A stretch of DNA of 8,750 nt from an uncultured Rhodospirillales bacterium. GTDB taxonomy: Bacteria > Pseudomonadota > Alphaproteobacteria > RF32 > CAG-239. Position 1 is the first letter of the stretch. Each line of letters opens with the position of its first letter. Positions 1-7,749 of the stretch are shown here, piece by piece. The notes beneath the pieces are model-generated. The model was not told the origin of the DNA. It made no database searches and saw only the letters and a list, made by a program, of their open reading frames with translations. Location: assembly GCA_902795665.1 (NCBI GenBank), contig CADBMA010000055.1:1-8750 (forward strand), given 5' to 3'. The translations under genes and the position numbers were made by a program.

Positions 1-1197
1 AGTGGCGCCGCTGCCGATTTTGTCATCAATTTTTTTGATGATATCGTATGCGTGCTCGTAAGCTTTTTCAGTGCGCAGGGTGTCTAAAATTTGCTTATGC
101 GCAACTTCATCGTTTGTTTTTGAGCCGGGGATTATGCTTTTTACTTTCATAATATGCCAGCCATGCTCAGATTCGACCGGACCAACCACGCCATTGAGCG
201 AAGCGTGAAAAACGTCGTCAGCAACTTCGGCAATCAACATATCTTTGTCAACCACTCCGAGGCTGGTTTCTTCGCGAGTCTGTCCGGCAATTTTGTCAGC
301 AGTGTCATAAAAGTCAGCACCGGATTTGAGCGCATCAAAAGCTTTGCGTGCCGTTGCTTCGTCAGCAAACAACATTTGCAAGACTTCGCGCTTTTCAGGA
401 ACAACAAAGTGACTGAGATTTTCTTTGTAAAAATCGTTAATTTCATCCTCGCTGATTTCAACCTTTTCGGCAATGTTTTCAAAGGTTATTTCCAGAACGG
501 TGATGTTTCTTTTTTCAGGTTCAATAAACTCAGAGGCAAAATCTTGATAATACTGATCAATTTCTTCATCGGTAATTTTGCGGTCAATTTTGATATTGTC
601 GGCACTTAGTTCAATGTATTTGAAAATGCGACGCTGACTTTCAGATTTTGCAGCTAAATCAAGCAAAGTTTTTGAAACTTTGATGTTGCTGACCGGATTG
701 CTGATTAAAAATCTTTTGATTATGTCATTGCGCATGGTTTCAACATATCGGTTTTCACTCCAGTTTGAAGAGGAAAGAAAATTGTGAAAACGAGCCGGAT
801 TGAAATGCCCGTTTTCATCGCGAAACTGCGGTTGTGAGGTGATGATGGTTCTAATTAGCGAATCACTTATATAAATGCGCTCTTTGGAAGCGGTTTCTTT
901 GATGATTTGTTCTGTCAGATTTTTTTGCACCAATTCATTGACCATAGCCTCACGCATTTCGTCAGAAATTTCAATATCTCCGAAAAGTTTGTGAGCAAAC
1001 CTGATTTGTTCATCAAGCTGCATATTGAATTCAGCCAAGCTGATTTTGCGGTTGTTAACACGAATGACCGCAGGGTTTGAGGCGGCACGATCCAAATATC
1101 CCGAAATGCCAAACAATGACATAAAACTTAACGCGGTAAGAATAAAAATCAATTTGGCAACCCAGGAATCTTGTGCTTTGCGTAACTTAGTAATCAT
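1..1197 (-). CDS. ppiD: PpiD-like periplasmic peptidyl-prolyl isomerase / folding factor, N-terminal part (cut by window edge)
   Basis: The minus strand is open from an ATG at 1197-1195 to base 1, giving 399 codons with no stop, so the C-terminus lies outside the window. I translated it by hand. The protein has a short basic N-terminus (MITKLRKAQDSW), one membrane segment at about residues 13-35, and a SurA-N-like helical chaperone region at about residues 43-165. A parvulin-type domain at about residues 264-352 ends in the family signature GWHIMKV (346-352). This is the architecture of PpiD, an inner-membrane-anchored, periplasm-facing protein that helps newly exported proteins fold near the Sec translocon. 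E. coli PpiD is about 620 residues, so roughly a third is probably missing. The first strand of the parvulin domain reads REVLQMLF instead of the usual HILV-type strand, so isomerase activity is uncertain, as it is for E. coli PpiD. An AGGAC ribosome binding site at 1211-1207 lies 9 nt before the start. The gene is divergent from tpiA. The family call is firm; PpiD over a free SurA-like protein rests on the N-terminal anchor. Confidence 0.88.
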   Translation of the reverse strand, partial: MITKLRKAQDSWVAKLIFILTALSFMSLFGISGYLDRAASNPAVIRVNNRKISLAEFNMQLDEQIRFAHKLFGDIEISDEMREAMVNELVQKNLTEQIIKETASKERIYISDSLIRTIITSQPQFRDENGHFNPARFHNFLSSSNWSENRYVETMRNDIIKRFLISNPVSNIKVSKTLLDLAAKSESQRRIFKYIELSADNIKIDRKITDEEIDQYYQDFASEFIEPEKRNITVLEITFENIAEKVEISEDEINDFYKENLSHFVVPEKREVLQMLFADEATARKAFDALKSGADFYDTADKIAGQTREETSLGVVDKDMLIAEVADDVFHASLNGVVGPVESEHGWHIMKVKSIIPGSKTNDEVAHKQILDTLRTEKAYEHAYDIIKKIDDKIGSGAT

Positions 1198-1356
1198 TTA
1201 TTTATTGTCCTTGAAAATTATAACTGCAAGACACTATAATAGATTTGTTGTTTTATGCAATTATAAAATATTGGTGTTGAAAAGTTTTTTTAGCTGGAAA
1301 ATATTTTTTTAGTGTGGTAAAAGAGTGACAACATTAAATGTTGTGAGGATAAAATT
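1198..1356. promoter_or_regulatory. Divergent intergenic region between ppiD and tpiA with promoter-like hexamers on both strands
   Basis: This AT-rich spacer must hold the promoters of both neighbours unless tpiA is read from elsewhere. On the plus strand TTGAAA (1211-1216), an 18-nt spacer and a perfect TATAAT (1235-1240) form the best sigma-70-like match, which would give a tpiA leader of about 110 nt. A weaker second match is TTGAAA (1277-1282), 17 nt, AATATT (1300-1305). On the minus strand TTGCAT (1260-1255), 16 nt, TATAGT (1238-1233) could serve ppiD and leaves room for its AGGAC site. The heptamer TATAATA (1235-1241) reads as a -10 element on both strands. Such matches are frequent by chance in AT-rich DNA, so exact start sites are inference. 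Confidence 0.45.
1328..1344. repeat. Perfect 17-bp palindrome directly upstream of the tpiA ribosome binding site
   Basis: ACAACATT, a single central A, then AATGTTGT: two 8-base arms that match perfectly as an inverted repeat. The right arm ends at 1344 and the tpiA ribosome binding site GAGGA starts at 1345. It could be an operator for a dimeric regulator or, in the mRNA, a small hairpin (6 bp with a 5-nt loop) abutting the ribosome binding site. It has no T-run after it, so it is not an intrinsic terminator. The palindrome is seen directly; its function is inference. Confidence 0.5.
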
Positions 1357-2115
1357 ATGCTTAGAAAGAAGCTTATAGCCGGTAATTGGAAGATGAACGG
1401 AAAGCTGGAAGACGGAGTCAATCTTGCCAGAGCAGTGTCTGCAGCAGTCAGGAAACTGACCAAACCTCAATGCGAATTTTTGATTTGTCCGCCTTTTACA
1501 CTTTTGTATTCTGTAAAAAAAGTTCTTCGCGGGAATAAAGTTGCTTTGGGCGCACAAGATGCTCATACCGCAAGTAAAGGAGCTCATACCGGAGACATAA
1601 GTTCAGAAATGCTGAAAGATATCGGTTGTTCGTATGTAATTTTGGGACATTCTGAACGCAGAACCAATCATGGAGAAAGCAGCCGCGTGGTTGCTCGAAA
1701 GGCCGCAGCCGCTCATGCTAATGGGTTGAAAACTATTATATGTATCGGCGAAACCGAAAAAGAACGTGATGAAGGAAGAACAATTGAGGTTTGCACCAAG
1801 CAGATTCGAAATTCTATGCCGGCAGGGTCTCAGGCTTTTAACACCGTTATTGCATATGAGCCGGTATGGGCTATCGGAACCGGAAAGACTCCGACACCGC
1901 AAGATGTTGAGGAAGTTCATGCCGCAATCCGCAAGGCTGTGGCTAAAAAGCTGAACAAGACAATTGCTTCAAGAATGCGCATTTTGTACGGAGGTTCTGT
2001 AAAACCGACAAATGCATCTGAGTTTTTATCTTTGCCTGATGTTGATGGTGCCTTAATCGGAGGTGCCAGCCTTAAGGCTGAAGATTTTATGGCAATTGCT
2101 AAATCTGTTTATTAA
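1357..2115 (+). CDS. tpiA: Triose-phosphate isomerase
   Basis: This cytoplasmic enzyme interconverts dihydroxyacetone phosphate and glyceraldehyde 3-phosphate in glycolysis and gluconeogenesis. The 252-residue protein has the normal length and every active-site motif. AGNWKMNG at residues 8-15 carries the substrate-binding Asn10 and Lys12. ILGHSERR holds the catalytic electrophile His98. YEPVWAIGTGKTP starting at Tyr167 holds the catalytic base Glu168 and the phosphate-gripping loop 6. YGGSVKP (211-217) and GALIGGASL (231-239) complete the phosphate site. The ATG is preceded by GAGGA at 1345-1349 with 7-nt spacing, and the next conserved motif starts only seven residues in, which fixes the start. 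It is the first gene of the plus-strand run, 21 nt ahead of secG, an order common in alphaproteobacteria. Nothing suggests loss of function. Confidence 0.98.
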   Translation: MLRKKLIAGNWKMNGKLEDGVNLARAVSAAVRKLTKPQCEFLICPPFTLLYSVKKVLRGNKVALGAQDAHTASKGAHTGDISSEMLKDIGCSYVILGHSERRTNHGESSRVVARKAAAAHANGLKTIICIGETEKERDEGRTIEVCTKQIRNSMPAGSQAFNTVIAYEPVWAIGTGKTPTPQDVEEVHAAIRKAVAKKLNKTIASRMRILYGGSVKPTNASEFLSLPDVDGALIGGASLKAEDFMAIAKSVY

Positions 2116-2136
2116 TATATATTTAGAGGGTAAAAA

Positions 2137-2466
2137 ATGATTACAGTTTTATTGGTATCACATTTGTTAGTAGCCATTTTTCTGGTGGCGTTTATTTTGT
2201 TGCAACGTTCTTCCGGCGGTGCATTGAGCGGTTTGGGCGGCGGAAGCGGAGCTTCAAACTTTTTGACAGCGCGCGGAACCGGAAACTTTTTGACTCGGGC
2301 TACGGCTATTTTGGCTACTTTGTTCTTTATTACCAGTATGTCACTTTCTTTATATTATAAAGGACATAACAATTCGGAAACAACCAAGTCTATATTGGAA
2401 CAGATACCGGCAGAACAAAACGTTCCGGCTCCGGCTATGCCTTCGGCGCCAGCTGCAGAGCAATAG
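2137..2466 (+). CDS. secG: Protein translocase subunit SecG
   Basis: SecG is the small inner-membrane partner of SecYE and stimulates SecA-driven protein export. The 109-residue protein shows the family pattern: a first membrane helix at about residues 3-22; the signature LLQRSSGGALSGLGGG starting at about residue 21, followed by a Gly/Ser-rich loop; GTGNFLTRAT just before a second helix at about residues 52-73; then a hydrophilic tail rich in Ala, Pro and Glu. Such low-complexity tails are variable in SecG and carry no known motif. GAGG at 2126-2129, 7 nt before the ATG, supports the start. It follows tpiA by 21 nt and is probably co-transcribed with it. The call rests on topology plus the conserved loop and is secure. 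Confidence 0.95.
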   Translation: MITVLLVSHLLVAIFLVAFILLQRSSGGALSGLGGGSGASNFLTARGTGNFLTRATAILATLFFITSMSLSLYYKGHNNSETTKSILEQIPAEQNVPAPAMPSAPAAEQ

Positions 2467-2558
2467 TTTGAAAAAACTTTTTTACTAACAATGCTCGACG
2501 AGGCGCTGTGAATATAATGGTGTCCTCGTCGCTTTCTTATTAAACGGATAAATATAAA
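2467..2558 (+). promoter_or_regulatory. secG-pyrG spacer with a GC-rich stem-loop and a -10-like hexamer in its loop
   Basis: Arms CGACGAGG (2496-2503) and CCTCGTCG (2524-2531) pair perfectly over 8 bp and enclose a 20-nt loop, followed by the broken T-run CTTTCTTATT. The loop contains a perfect TATAAT at 2513-2518 but no good -35 hexamer 16-19 nt upstream. At the start of the spacer, AGTTT (2465-2469, overlapping the secG stop) and AAACT (2474-2478) form a 5-bp stem with a GAAA loop followed by five T, a minimal terminator-like element. The region may partly terminate the tpiA-secG transcript or act as a leader for pyrG. Pairing is seen; function is inferred. Confidence 0.4.
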
Positions 2559-4199
2559 ATGTCTGAGAAAACAAATACAAAATTTATTTTTATTACCGGC
2601 GGTGTTGTTTCATCTTTGGGTAAAGGTTTGGCTTCGGCATCATTGGCGGCACTATTGCAGGCTCGCGGATATAAGGTAAGATTGCGCAAGTTGGACCCAT
2701 ATCTTAATGTTGATCCCGGAACTATGAACCCGTGCCAGCATGGCGAGGTTTTTGTTACTGATGACGGTACGGAAGCAGATCTTGATTTGGGGCACTATGA
2801 ACGTTTTTCGGGGATACCGGCAACAAAATATGATAGTGTTACCAGCGGCAAAATATATCAAAGAGTGTTGGATAAAGAACGCCGCGGTGATTATTTGGGC
2901 GCAACTATTCAGGTTATTCCTCATGTTACTAATGAAATTAAAGATGTTATTCTGGGGCATATTGAGGACGAAGATTTTGTACTTTGTGAAATCGGAGGCA
3001 CTGTCGGAGATATTGAGGGACAGCCGTATCTTGAGGCTATACGTCAATTGGCATATGAGTTGGGACGCGATCGTACCATGTTTTTGCATTTGACACTTTT
3101 GCCTTATATTCCAACAGCAGGAGAGCTCAAAACTAAACCTACACAGCACTCAGTTAAACAGCTGCAAGAATATGGTATTCAGCCGGATATTTTGCTTTGT
3201 CGTTCACAGATAGAAATTCCGCAGAACGAAAGACGTAAAATAGCATTGTTCTGTAATGTGAAAGAAGAGTGTGTTATTGCGGCGCTTGATGCAAAATCTA
3301 TTTATCACGTTCCGTTGGCGTATTCGCAGGAAGGACTTGATTATCAGGTTTGCAAATATTTTGGGCTGAACAATACCCAAGAACCCGACCTGAAAAAATG
3401 GCAGCATATTGCCGAAGTTATACAGAATCCCGAAGGGGAGGTGACTATAGCTGTGGTCGGAAAATATCAATTGCAAGAGGCGTATAAATCTCTGGCCGAG
3501 GCTTTGACACATGGCGGACTGGCTAACCACTTTAAGGTAAAAATTAAATGGCTCGATGCAGAAGATGTTGAAAAGCAAGGAGCTGAAGCATTGCTGAGTG
3601 ATGTGAGCGGTATTTTGGTTCCCGGGGGATTTGGTAATCGTGGAACCGAAGGCAAAATTAAAGCTGCACAGTATGCCAGAGAACGCAATATACCTTATTT
3701 GGGCATATGTTTTGGTATGCAAATGGCGGTTATTGAAACGATTAGAAATATTGCCGGAATTAAAAATGCCGGCAGTACGGAATTGTCAGAAGATTGTGAG
3801 CCGGTTGTCGGACTTATGACCGAATGGGACAAAGACGGAACCAAAGAAACTCGCCATAAAGATGGTGATTTGGGCGGAACAATGCGTTTGGGGGCATATC
3901 CTACTATTTTGGATGATAAATCCAAGGCATTTCAAATATATGGCAGTAGAGAAATTAATGAGCGCCATCGCCATCGTTATGAAGTAAACATTAAGTATGA
4001 AGCGGTGTTAAAAAAAGCCGGAATGTTAATCAGCGGCAAATCTCCGGATGGGGAGCTTCCTGAAATTGTTGAACGTCCTGAGCATCCATGGTTTATTGGC
4101 GTTCAGTTCCATCCTGAGTTGAAGTCAAAACCTTTTGATCCGCATCCTTTGTTTGTTGCGTTTGTTAAGGCGGCAATTGAAAATAGTCGTTTAATTTGA
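2559..4199 (+). CDS. pyrG: CTP synthase (glutamine hydrolysing)
   Basis: PyrG makes CTP from UTP, ATP and glutamine, the last step of pyrimidine nucleotide synthesis, in the cytoplasm. The 546 residues match the usual length (E. coli 545). The N-terminal synthetase half starts with [16 protein letters not shown], the nucleotide-binding P-loop, and contains [15 protein letters not shown]. The C-terminal class I glutamine amidotransferase half carries the nucleophile in LGICFGMQ (Cys384) and the partners His518 and Glu520 in FHPEL, so the Cys-His-Glu triad is complete. The ribosome binding site is weak (CGGA at 2545-2548), but the conserved N-terminal motif begins within ten residues of the ATG, so the start is sound. 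In many alphaproteobacteria kdsA and eno follow pyrG; here pagP follows instead, 17 nt after the pyrG stop. Confidence 0.98.
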   Translation: MSEKTNTKFIFITGGVVSSLGKGLASASLAALLQARGYKVRLRKLDPYLNVDPGTMNPCQHGEVFVTDDGTEADLDLGHYERFSGIPATKYDSVTSGKIYQRVLDKERRGDYLGATIQVIPHVTNEIKDVILGHIEDEDFVLCEIGGTVGDIEGQPYLEAIRQLAYELGRDRTMFLHLTLLPYIPTAGELKTKPTQHSVKQLQEYGIQPDILLCRSQIEIPQNERRKIALFCNVKEECVIAALDAKSIYHVPLAYSQEGLDYQVCKYFGLNNTQEPDLKKWQHIAEVIQNPEGEVTIAVVGKYQLQEAYKSLAEALTHGGLANHFKVKIKWLDAEDVEKQGAEALLSDVSGILVPGGFGNRGTEGKIKAAQYARERNIPYLGICFGMQMAVIETIRNIAGIKNAGSTELSEDCEPVVGLMTEWDKDGTKETRHKDGDLGGTMRLGAYPTILDDKSKAFQIYGSREINERHRHRYEVNIKYEAVLKKAGMLISGKSPDGELPEIVERPEHPWFIGVQFHPELKSKPFDPHPLFVAFVKAAIENSRLI

Positions 4200-4216
4200 T
4201 AATTTATGAGAGAGAA

Positions 4217-4765
4217 ATGAAGTTTAAAAAATATCTTGTTTTGCTGATTTTATTTGTATTGATTCCCCATAAGGCTCATTCTTTTGAGTGGAAAGAGTGG
4301 TACGAAGATCTTAAGGTAAATATCGCCGATACATGGCACTGCGGACGTTTGGATGTTTATACCCCATTTTATGCTTGGCACAATAGATTGACATATGACA
4401 AAAAACATATTGAAAAATATAATGAAGAGGCATGGGGATTTGGTCTTGGCAAAGGATATTGGAAGGGCAACGAGTGGCATGGTTTGTATGCTATGGCCTT
4501 TAAGGATTCTAATTTTTATCTTGAGACAATTTTCGGATATGCTTATCAATATAACTGGGACCTTTCGGACAGCGGAGATTGGAAAATCGGAGCAGGTTAT
4601 ACTTTGAGCTTAACTCAGCGTCATGAATATAGCTATATACCGGTTCCGTTACCATTGCCGGTTGGGGGAATTAGCTACAAGAACGTTGCTTTGCAGGCGG
4701 CATATGTGCCAGGGATTAAAAATGATGGCAATGTTCTGTTTACATGGCTGAGATTTTCATTTTAA
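4217..4765 (+). CDS. pagP: PagP-family lipid A palmitoyltransferase (outer membrane)
   Basis: PagP is an eight-stranded outer-membrane barrel that moves an acyl chain, palmitate in E. coli, from a phospholipid to lipid A and so strengthens the outer leaflet. The 182-residue protein has a signal peptide (MKFKKYLVLLILFVLIPHKA, cut near HS/FEW), then closely follows E. coli PagP: IADTW, FYAWHNRLTYD, NEWHGLYAMAFKDS, YIPVPLPLP and a C-terminal TWLRFSF ending in Phe, as outer-membrane barrels do. The residues matching catalytic His33, Asp76 and Ser77 are His55, Asp97 and Ser98. The residue matching Gly88, the floor of the acyl pocket, is Ala109. I chose ATG 4217 over an in-frame TTG at 4196: GAGAGAG (4208-4214) sits just before it and it yields a clean signal peptide. 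It lies between pyrG and recO, 30 nt before recO. The family is certain; acyl-chain preference is open. Confidence 0.93.
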   Translation: MKFKKYLVLLILFVLIPHKAHSFEWKEWYEDLKVNIADTWHCGRLDVYTPFYAWHNRLTYDKKHIEKYNEEAWGFGLGKGYWKGNEWHGLYAMAFKDSNFYLETIFGYAYQYNWDLSDSGDWKIGAGYTLSLTQRHEYSYIPVPLPLPVGGISYKNVALQAAYVPGIKNDGNVLFTWLRFSF

Positions 4766-4795
4766 ACCATTAAGAACCAACTCTGTCAGGCAGGT

Positions 4796-5512
4796 ATGCA
4801 GTTTGAGGATGAAGGATATATCGTGGATGTGCGCCGCTATGGCGAAAATTCACTTATTGTGAGCGCGGTTACCAAAAACCATGGTCTGTTGCGTGGTTTT
4901 GTACGCGGCGGTCTGAGCAAAAAAAATCTTGGCATTTATCAAATTGGCAATTTGATTGCAATTGATGCTTATGCAAGAGTGGAAGAAAATATGCTGTCTT
5001 TCAAAACTGAGCTGGTGATGCCGACGGCTGTTAATTTTATGAATGATTCAAAACGTTTGGCGACATTATCGTCGTTTTGTTCGCTGGCGGTGTCTTGTTT
5101 GCCGGAAAATGAAAATACAGAGCATTTCTATTATTATATTGATAGTTTTTTTCAGCTTATTGCCGATCCGAATTGGCTTGTGCATTATGCTTTTTTTGAG
5201 TTTTATCTGCTGGAATATTTAGGGATTGGTCTTGATTTGACCGAATGTGCAGATACCGGATCGACTGAAAATTTGGCTTATGTGTCTCCTAAAAGCGGCA
5301 AGGCGGTTTGTGCCGAATCCGGAGCGCCATATAAGGAAAAATTATTTGCATATCCGCATTTTATTGTGGATAAAAATTATAATCCAACCAATCTGGAAAT
5401 GGCAGATTTGTTGAAACTTACAGCTTTTTTTCTTAATAAGAACTTTTTTCAAAACCACGGCTTGAAATTTCCTGAAAATCGTGTTAACTTAGCGCAAAAT
5501 CTGGACTTATAG
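4796..5512 (+). CDS. recO: DNA repair protein RecO
   Basis: RecO works with RecR (and RecF) to load RecA onto SSB-coated single-stranded DNA in recombinational gap repair, and also anneals DNA strands. The 238-residue protein has the usual length (E. coli 242). The N-terminal OB-fold region opens with [19 protein letters not shown] and continues through [10 protein letters not shown]. The C-terminal helical part contains [20 protein letters not shown] and [10 protein letters not shown], close to the alphaproteobacterial pattern. Only two cysteines lie in the stretch where many RecO proteins have a four-cysteine zinc knuckle, so zinc binding is doubtful; I believe this is common in alphaproteobacterial RecO. 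The ribosome binding region is the repeated CAGGCAGG at 4787-4794, with AGG (4788-4790) best spaced. The gene ends 7 nt before parC, and a recO-parC pair is frequent in alphaproteobacteria. Confidence 0.92.
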   Translation: MQFEDEGYIVDVRRYGENSLIVSAVTKNHGLLRGFVRGGLSKKNLGIYQIGNLIAIDAYARVEENMLSFKTELVMPTAVNFMNDSKRLATLSSFCSLAVSCLPENENTEHFYYYIDSFFQLIADPNWLVHYAFFEFYLLEYLGIGLDLTECADTGSTENLAYVSPKSGKAVCAESGAPYKEKLFAYPHFIVDKNYNPTNLEMADLLKLTAFFLNKNFFQNHGLKFPENRVNLAQNLDL

Positions 5513-5519
5513 GGATATT

Positions 5520-7739
5520 ATGCAAGAAACTGAGAATAAAATTAAAGATGTTCAGCTTGCCGAAGAATTGAGCAAGCGCTATTTGTCTTATGCAATGTCC
5601 ACCATTGTATCGCGGTCTTTGCCAGACGTTCGTGACGGGCTTAAGCCGGTGCATCGCCGTTTGATGTATGCAATGCGTCAATTGCACCTTGATCCTAAAT
5701 CGGGTTTTAAGAAATGCGCTCGCGTTGTTGGTGATGTTATCGGTAAATATCATCCCCATGGTGATAGTGCGGTATATGGGGCAATGGCGCGTTTGGCGCA
5801 AGACTTTTCAGTGCGTTATCCGTTGGTGGACGGGCAGGGCAATTTTGGTAATATTGATGGCGACGGTCCGGCAGCAATGCGTTATACCGAGGCACGGTTG
5901 ACCGATTTTGCAATGGCATTAATGGAAGGTCTTAATGATAATGCCGTTGATTTTATGGATACTTATGACGGCGAAGAAAGTGAGCCTTTGGTCATGCCGG
6001 CAGCTGTTCCCAATCTTTTGTGTAATGGAACATCCGGTATTGCGGTTGGTATGGCAACCAACATTCCGCCGCATAATTTAAGCGAAATCAGCGATGCGCT
6101 GCTGTATCTGATTGATAATCCGGAATGTGAAATTGAGCCTTTGGTAAAGCGTCTTAAGGGACCTGATTTTCCTACCGGCGGCATCATTATTGATAAATTT
6201 CAAAATATCTTAGATGCCTATACTTCCGGTAAGGGTGTATTTAGAGTTCGTGCAAAGTGGGAAAAAGAAGATCTTGGACACGGGCAATATCAAATTGTGG
6301 TTACTGAGATACCATATATGGTGCAAAAGGCCAAGTTGGTGGAAAAGATTGCCGAACTTTTACTGAACAAGAAAATTCCGCTGCTTAATGATATTCGCGA
6401 TGAATCTGCGCAAGATGTGCGGATTGTTCTGGAGCCGAAAAGCCGCCTTGTTGATGCTAATTTGCTGATGGAGCATTTGTTCAAGCAAACTGAATTGGAA
6501 AGCCGATTTAACATGAATATGAATGTACTTGATTCTGAGGGTGTTCCAAGAGTTATGAGCATTAAAGAGGTGTTGCGAGAATATCTCAGTCATCGGCATA
6601 ATGTTTTGTTGCGCAGAACAAACTATCGTTTGGATAAGATTAATTATCGTCTGGAGATTTTATCGGGATATTTAACCGCATATCTCAATCTGGATCGCAT
6701 TATTGAGATTATACGCGAAGAAGATGATGCCAAAAGCATTATGATGAAAGAGTTTTCGCTTAGCGATAATCAGGCTGAGGCGATTTTGAATATGAAATTG
6801 CGTTCATTGCGCAAACTGGAAGAAAGCCAAATACGCGAAGAATATGATGAATTAAGCGATGAAAAAGCTAAATTGGAAGAATTGCTTGATGATTCGGACA
6901 AACAATGGTCAGCAATTGCTGAAGAAATTAAACAAATTAAAGAACGTTTTGGTAAAAAAACTGCGCTTGGCCGCCGCCGCACTGAGTTTGCCGAAGTTAC
7001 AGAGGTGGTAGAAGTTCCGCTTGAGGCTCTTATCGAAAAAGAACCGATTACAGTTATATTGTCTGAAAAAGGCTGGATTAGGGCGATGAAAGGATATGTT
7101 GACTTGAAAACTGATTTTAAGTTTAAAGAAGATGATGCCTTGGCTTTTGCAATTCATGCTCAAACTACGGATAAAATTGTGATTTTGGATAGTTCCGGAA
7201 AATTCTTTAATGTTCAGGCCAATGATGTTCCAACCGGACGCGGTTTTGGGCAGCCTTTGCGGCTGATGGTAGATATTGCTAATCAGGATACGATTACCGC
7301 AATGTTTGTTTTTGAACAAAAAGCATCGTATCTGCTTGCATCAAACAAGGGGAGGGGTTTTATTATTGATGAAAATCACATTTTGGCTCAGACCAAGAAT
7401 GGCCGCAAAATTATGAACGTGGGAGCTGGCGAGAAAACCGTCTTTTGTGTAAAAGTGAGCGGTGATATGGTCGCCACAGTCGGAGAAAATCGCAAGCTGT
7501 TGGTTTTCAAAACTGAAGAAATACCAACTATGGCGCGTGGTCATGGAGTAATTTTGCAAAAATACAAAGATGGCGGAATGTCCGATGTTCAGTTCTTTAA
7601 TGAAGCTGACGGTTTTAGCTTTGGCCGTTCCGGAGGAGTGGGGGTTGAAACTGATTTGAGGACATGGATTGGGCATCGTGGACAAGTTGGAAAATCTGTA
7701 CCGTTTGGCTTCCCAAAGAATAATAAGTTTTTCAACTGA
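5520..7739 (+). CDS. parC: DNA topoisomerase IV subunit A
   Basis: ParC is the DNA-cutting subunit of topoisomerase IV, which with ParE decatenates daughter chromosomes. The 739-residue length fits ParC (E. coli 752) rather than the longer GyrA. Near the N-terminus are [19 protein letters not shown] and GLKPVHRR. The catalytic tyrosine is Tyr122 in [11 protein letters not shown] coiled-coil arm lies at roughly residues 360-480, and from about residue 508 ([18 protein letters not shown]) the beta-pinwheel domain runs to the end. No canonical GyrA box (QRRGGKG-like) is visible, which supports ParC over GyrA. In the quinolone-resistance region, Ser83 (E. coli ParC Ser80) is kept, but Gly87 stands where E. 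coli ParC has Glu84 and GyrA Asp87. AGGGA (5511-5515) overlaps the recO stop and is 4 nt from the ATG, suggesting translational coupling with recO. Confidence 0.94.
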   Translation: MQETENKIKDVQLAEELSKRYLSYAMSTIVSRSLPDVRDGLKPVHRRLMYAMRQLHLDPKSGFKKCARVVGDVIGKYHPHGDSAVYGAMARLAQDFSVRYPLVDGQGNFGNIDGDGPAAMRYTEARLTDFAMALMEGLNDNAVDFMDTYDGEESEPLVMPAAVPNLLCNGTSGIAVGMATNIPPHNLSEISDALLYLIDNPECEIEPLVKRLKGPDFPTGGIIIDKFQNILDAYTSGKGVFRVRAKWEKEDLGHGQYQIVVTEIPYMVQKAKLVEKIAELLLNKKIPLLNDIRDESAQDVRIVLEPKSRLVDANLLMEHLFKQTELESRFNMNMNVLDSEGVPRVMSIKEVLREYLSHRHNVLLRRTNYRLDKINYRLEILSGYLTAYLNLDRIIEIIREEDDAKSIMMKEFSLSDNQAEAILNMKLRSLRKLEESQIREEYDELSDEKAKLEELLDDSDKQWSAIAEEIKQIKERFGKKTALGRRRTEFAEVTEVVEVPLEALIEKEPITVILSEKGWIRAMKGYVDLKTDFKFKEDDALAFAIHAQTTDKIVILDSSGKFFNVQANDVPTGRGFGQPLRLMVDIANQDTITAMFVFEQKASYLLASNKGRGFIIDENHILAQTKNGRKIMNVGAGEKTVFCVKVSGDMVATVGENRKLLVFKTEEIPTMARGHGVILQKYKDGGMSDVQFFNEADGFSFGRSGGVGVETDLRTWIGHRGQVGKSVPFGFPKNNKFFN

Positions 7740-7749
7740 TGAGGTCTAA

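Noticed and set aside
154..609. Plus-strand open frame of 151 codons opposite the left-edge gene
   Set aside because: It lies wholly inside the strongly PpiD-like minus-strand reading, has no ribosome binding site and resembles no family; Phe/Asn-rich composition is typical of a shadow frame.
2652..3149. Minus-strand open frame of 165 codons inside pyrG
   Set aside because: pyrG is fully conserved across this stretch; the antisense frame has no recognisable motif.
3204..3722. Minus-strand open frame of 172 codons inside pyrG
   Set aside because: Antisense shadow of conserved pyrG sequence, including the glutaminase nucleophile region.
4196..4216. TTG upstream start for pagP overlapping the pyrG stop
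   Set aside because: It adds seven charged or polar residues before a clean signal peptide, and the ribosome binding site GAGAGAG serves the ATG at 4217.
4206..4220. Four-codon ATG...TGA mini-frame overlapping the pagP start
   Set aside because: Too short to support, with no ribosome binding site of its own; it arises by chance from ATGAGAG.
5520..7739. Reading the topoisomerase subunit as GyrA
   Set aside because: Length, absence of a canonical GyrA box and the recO neighbour all favour ParC.
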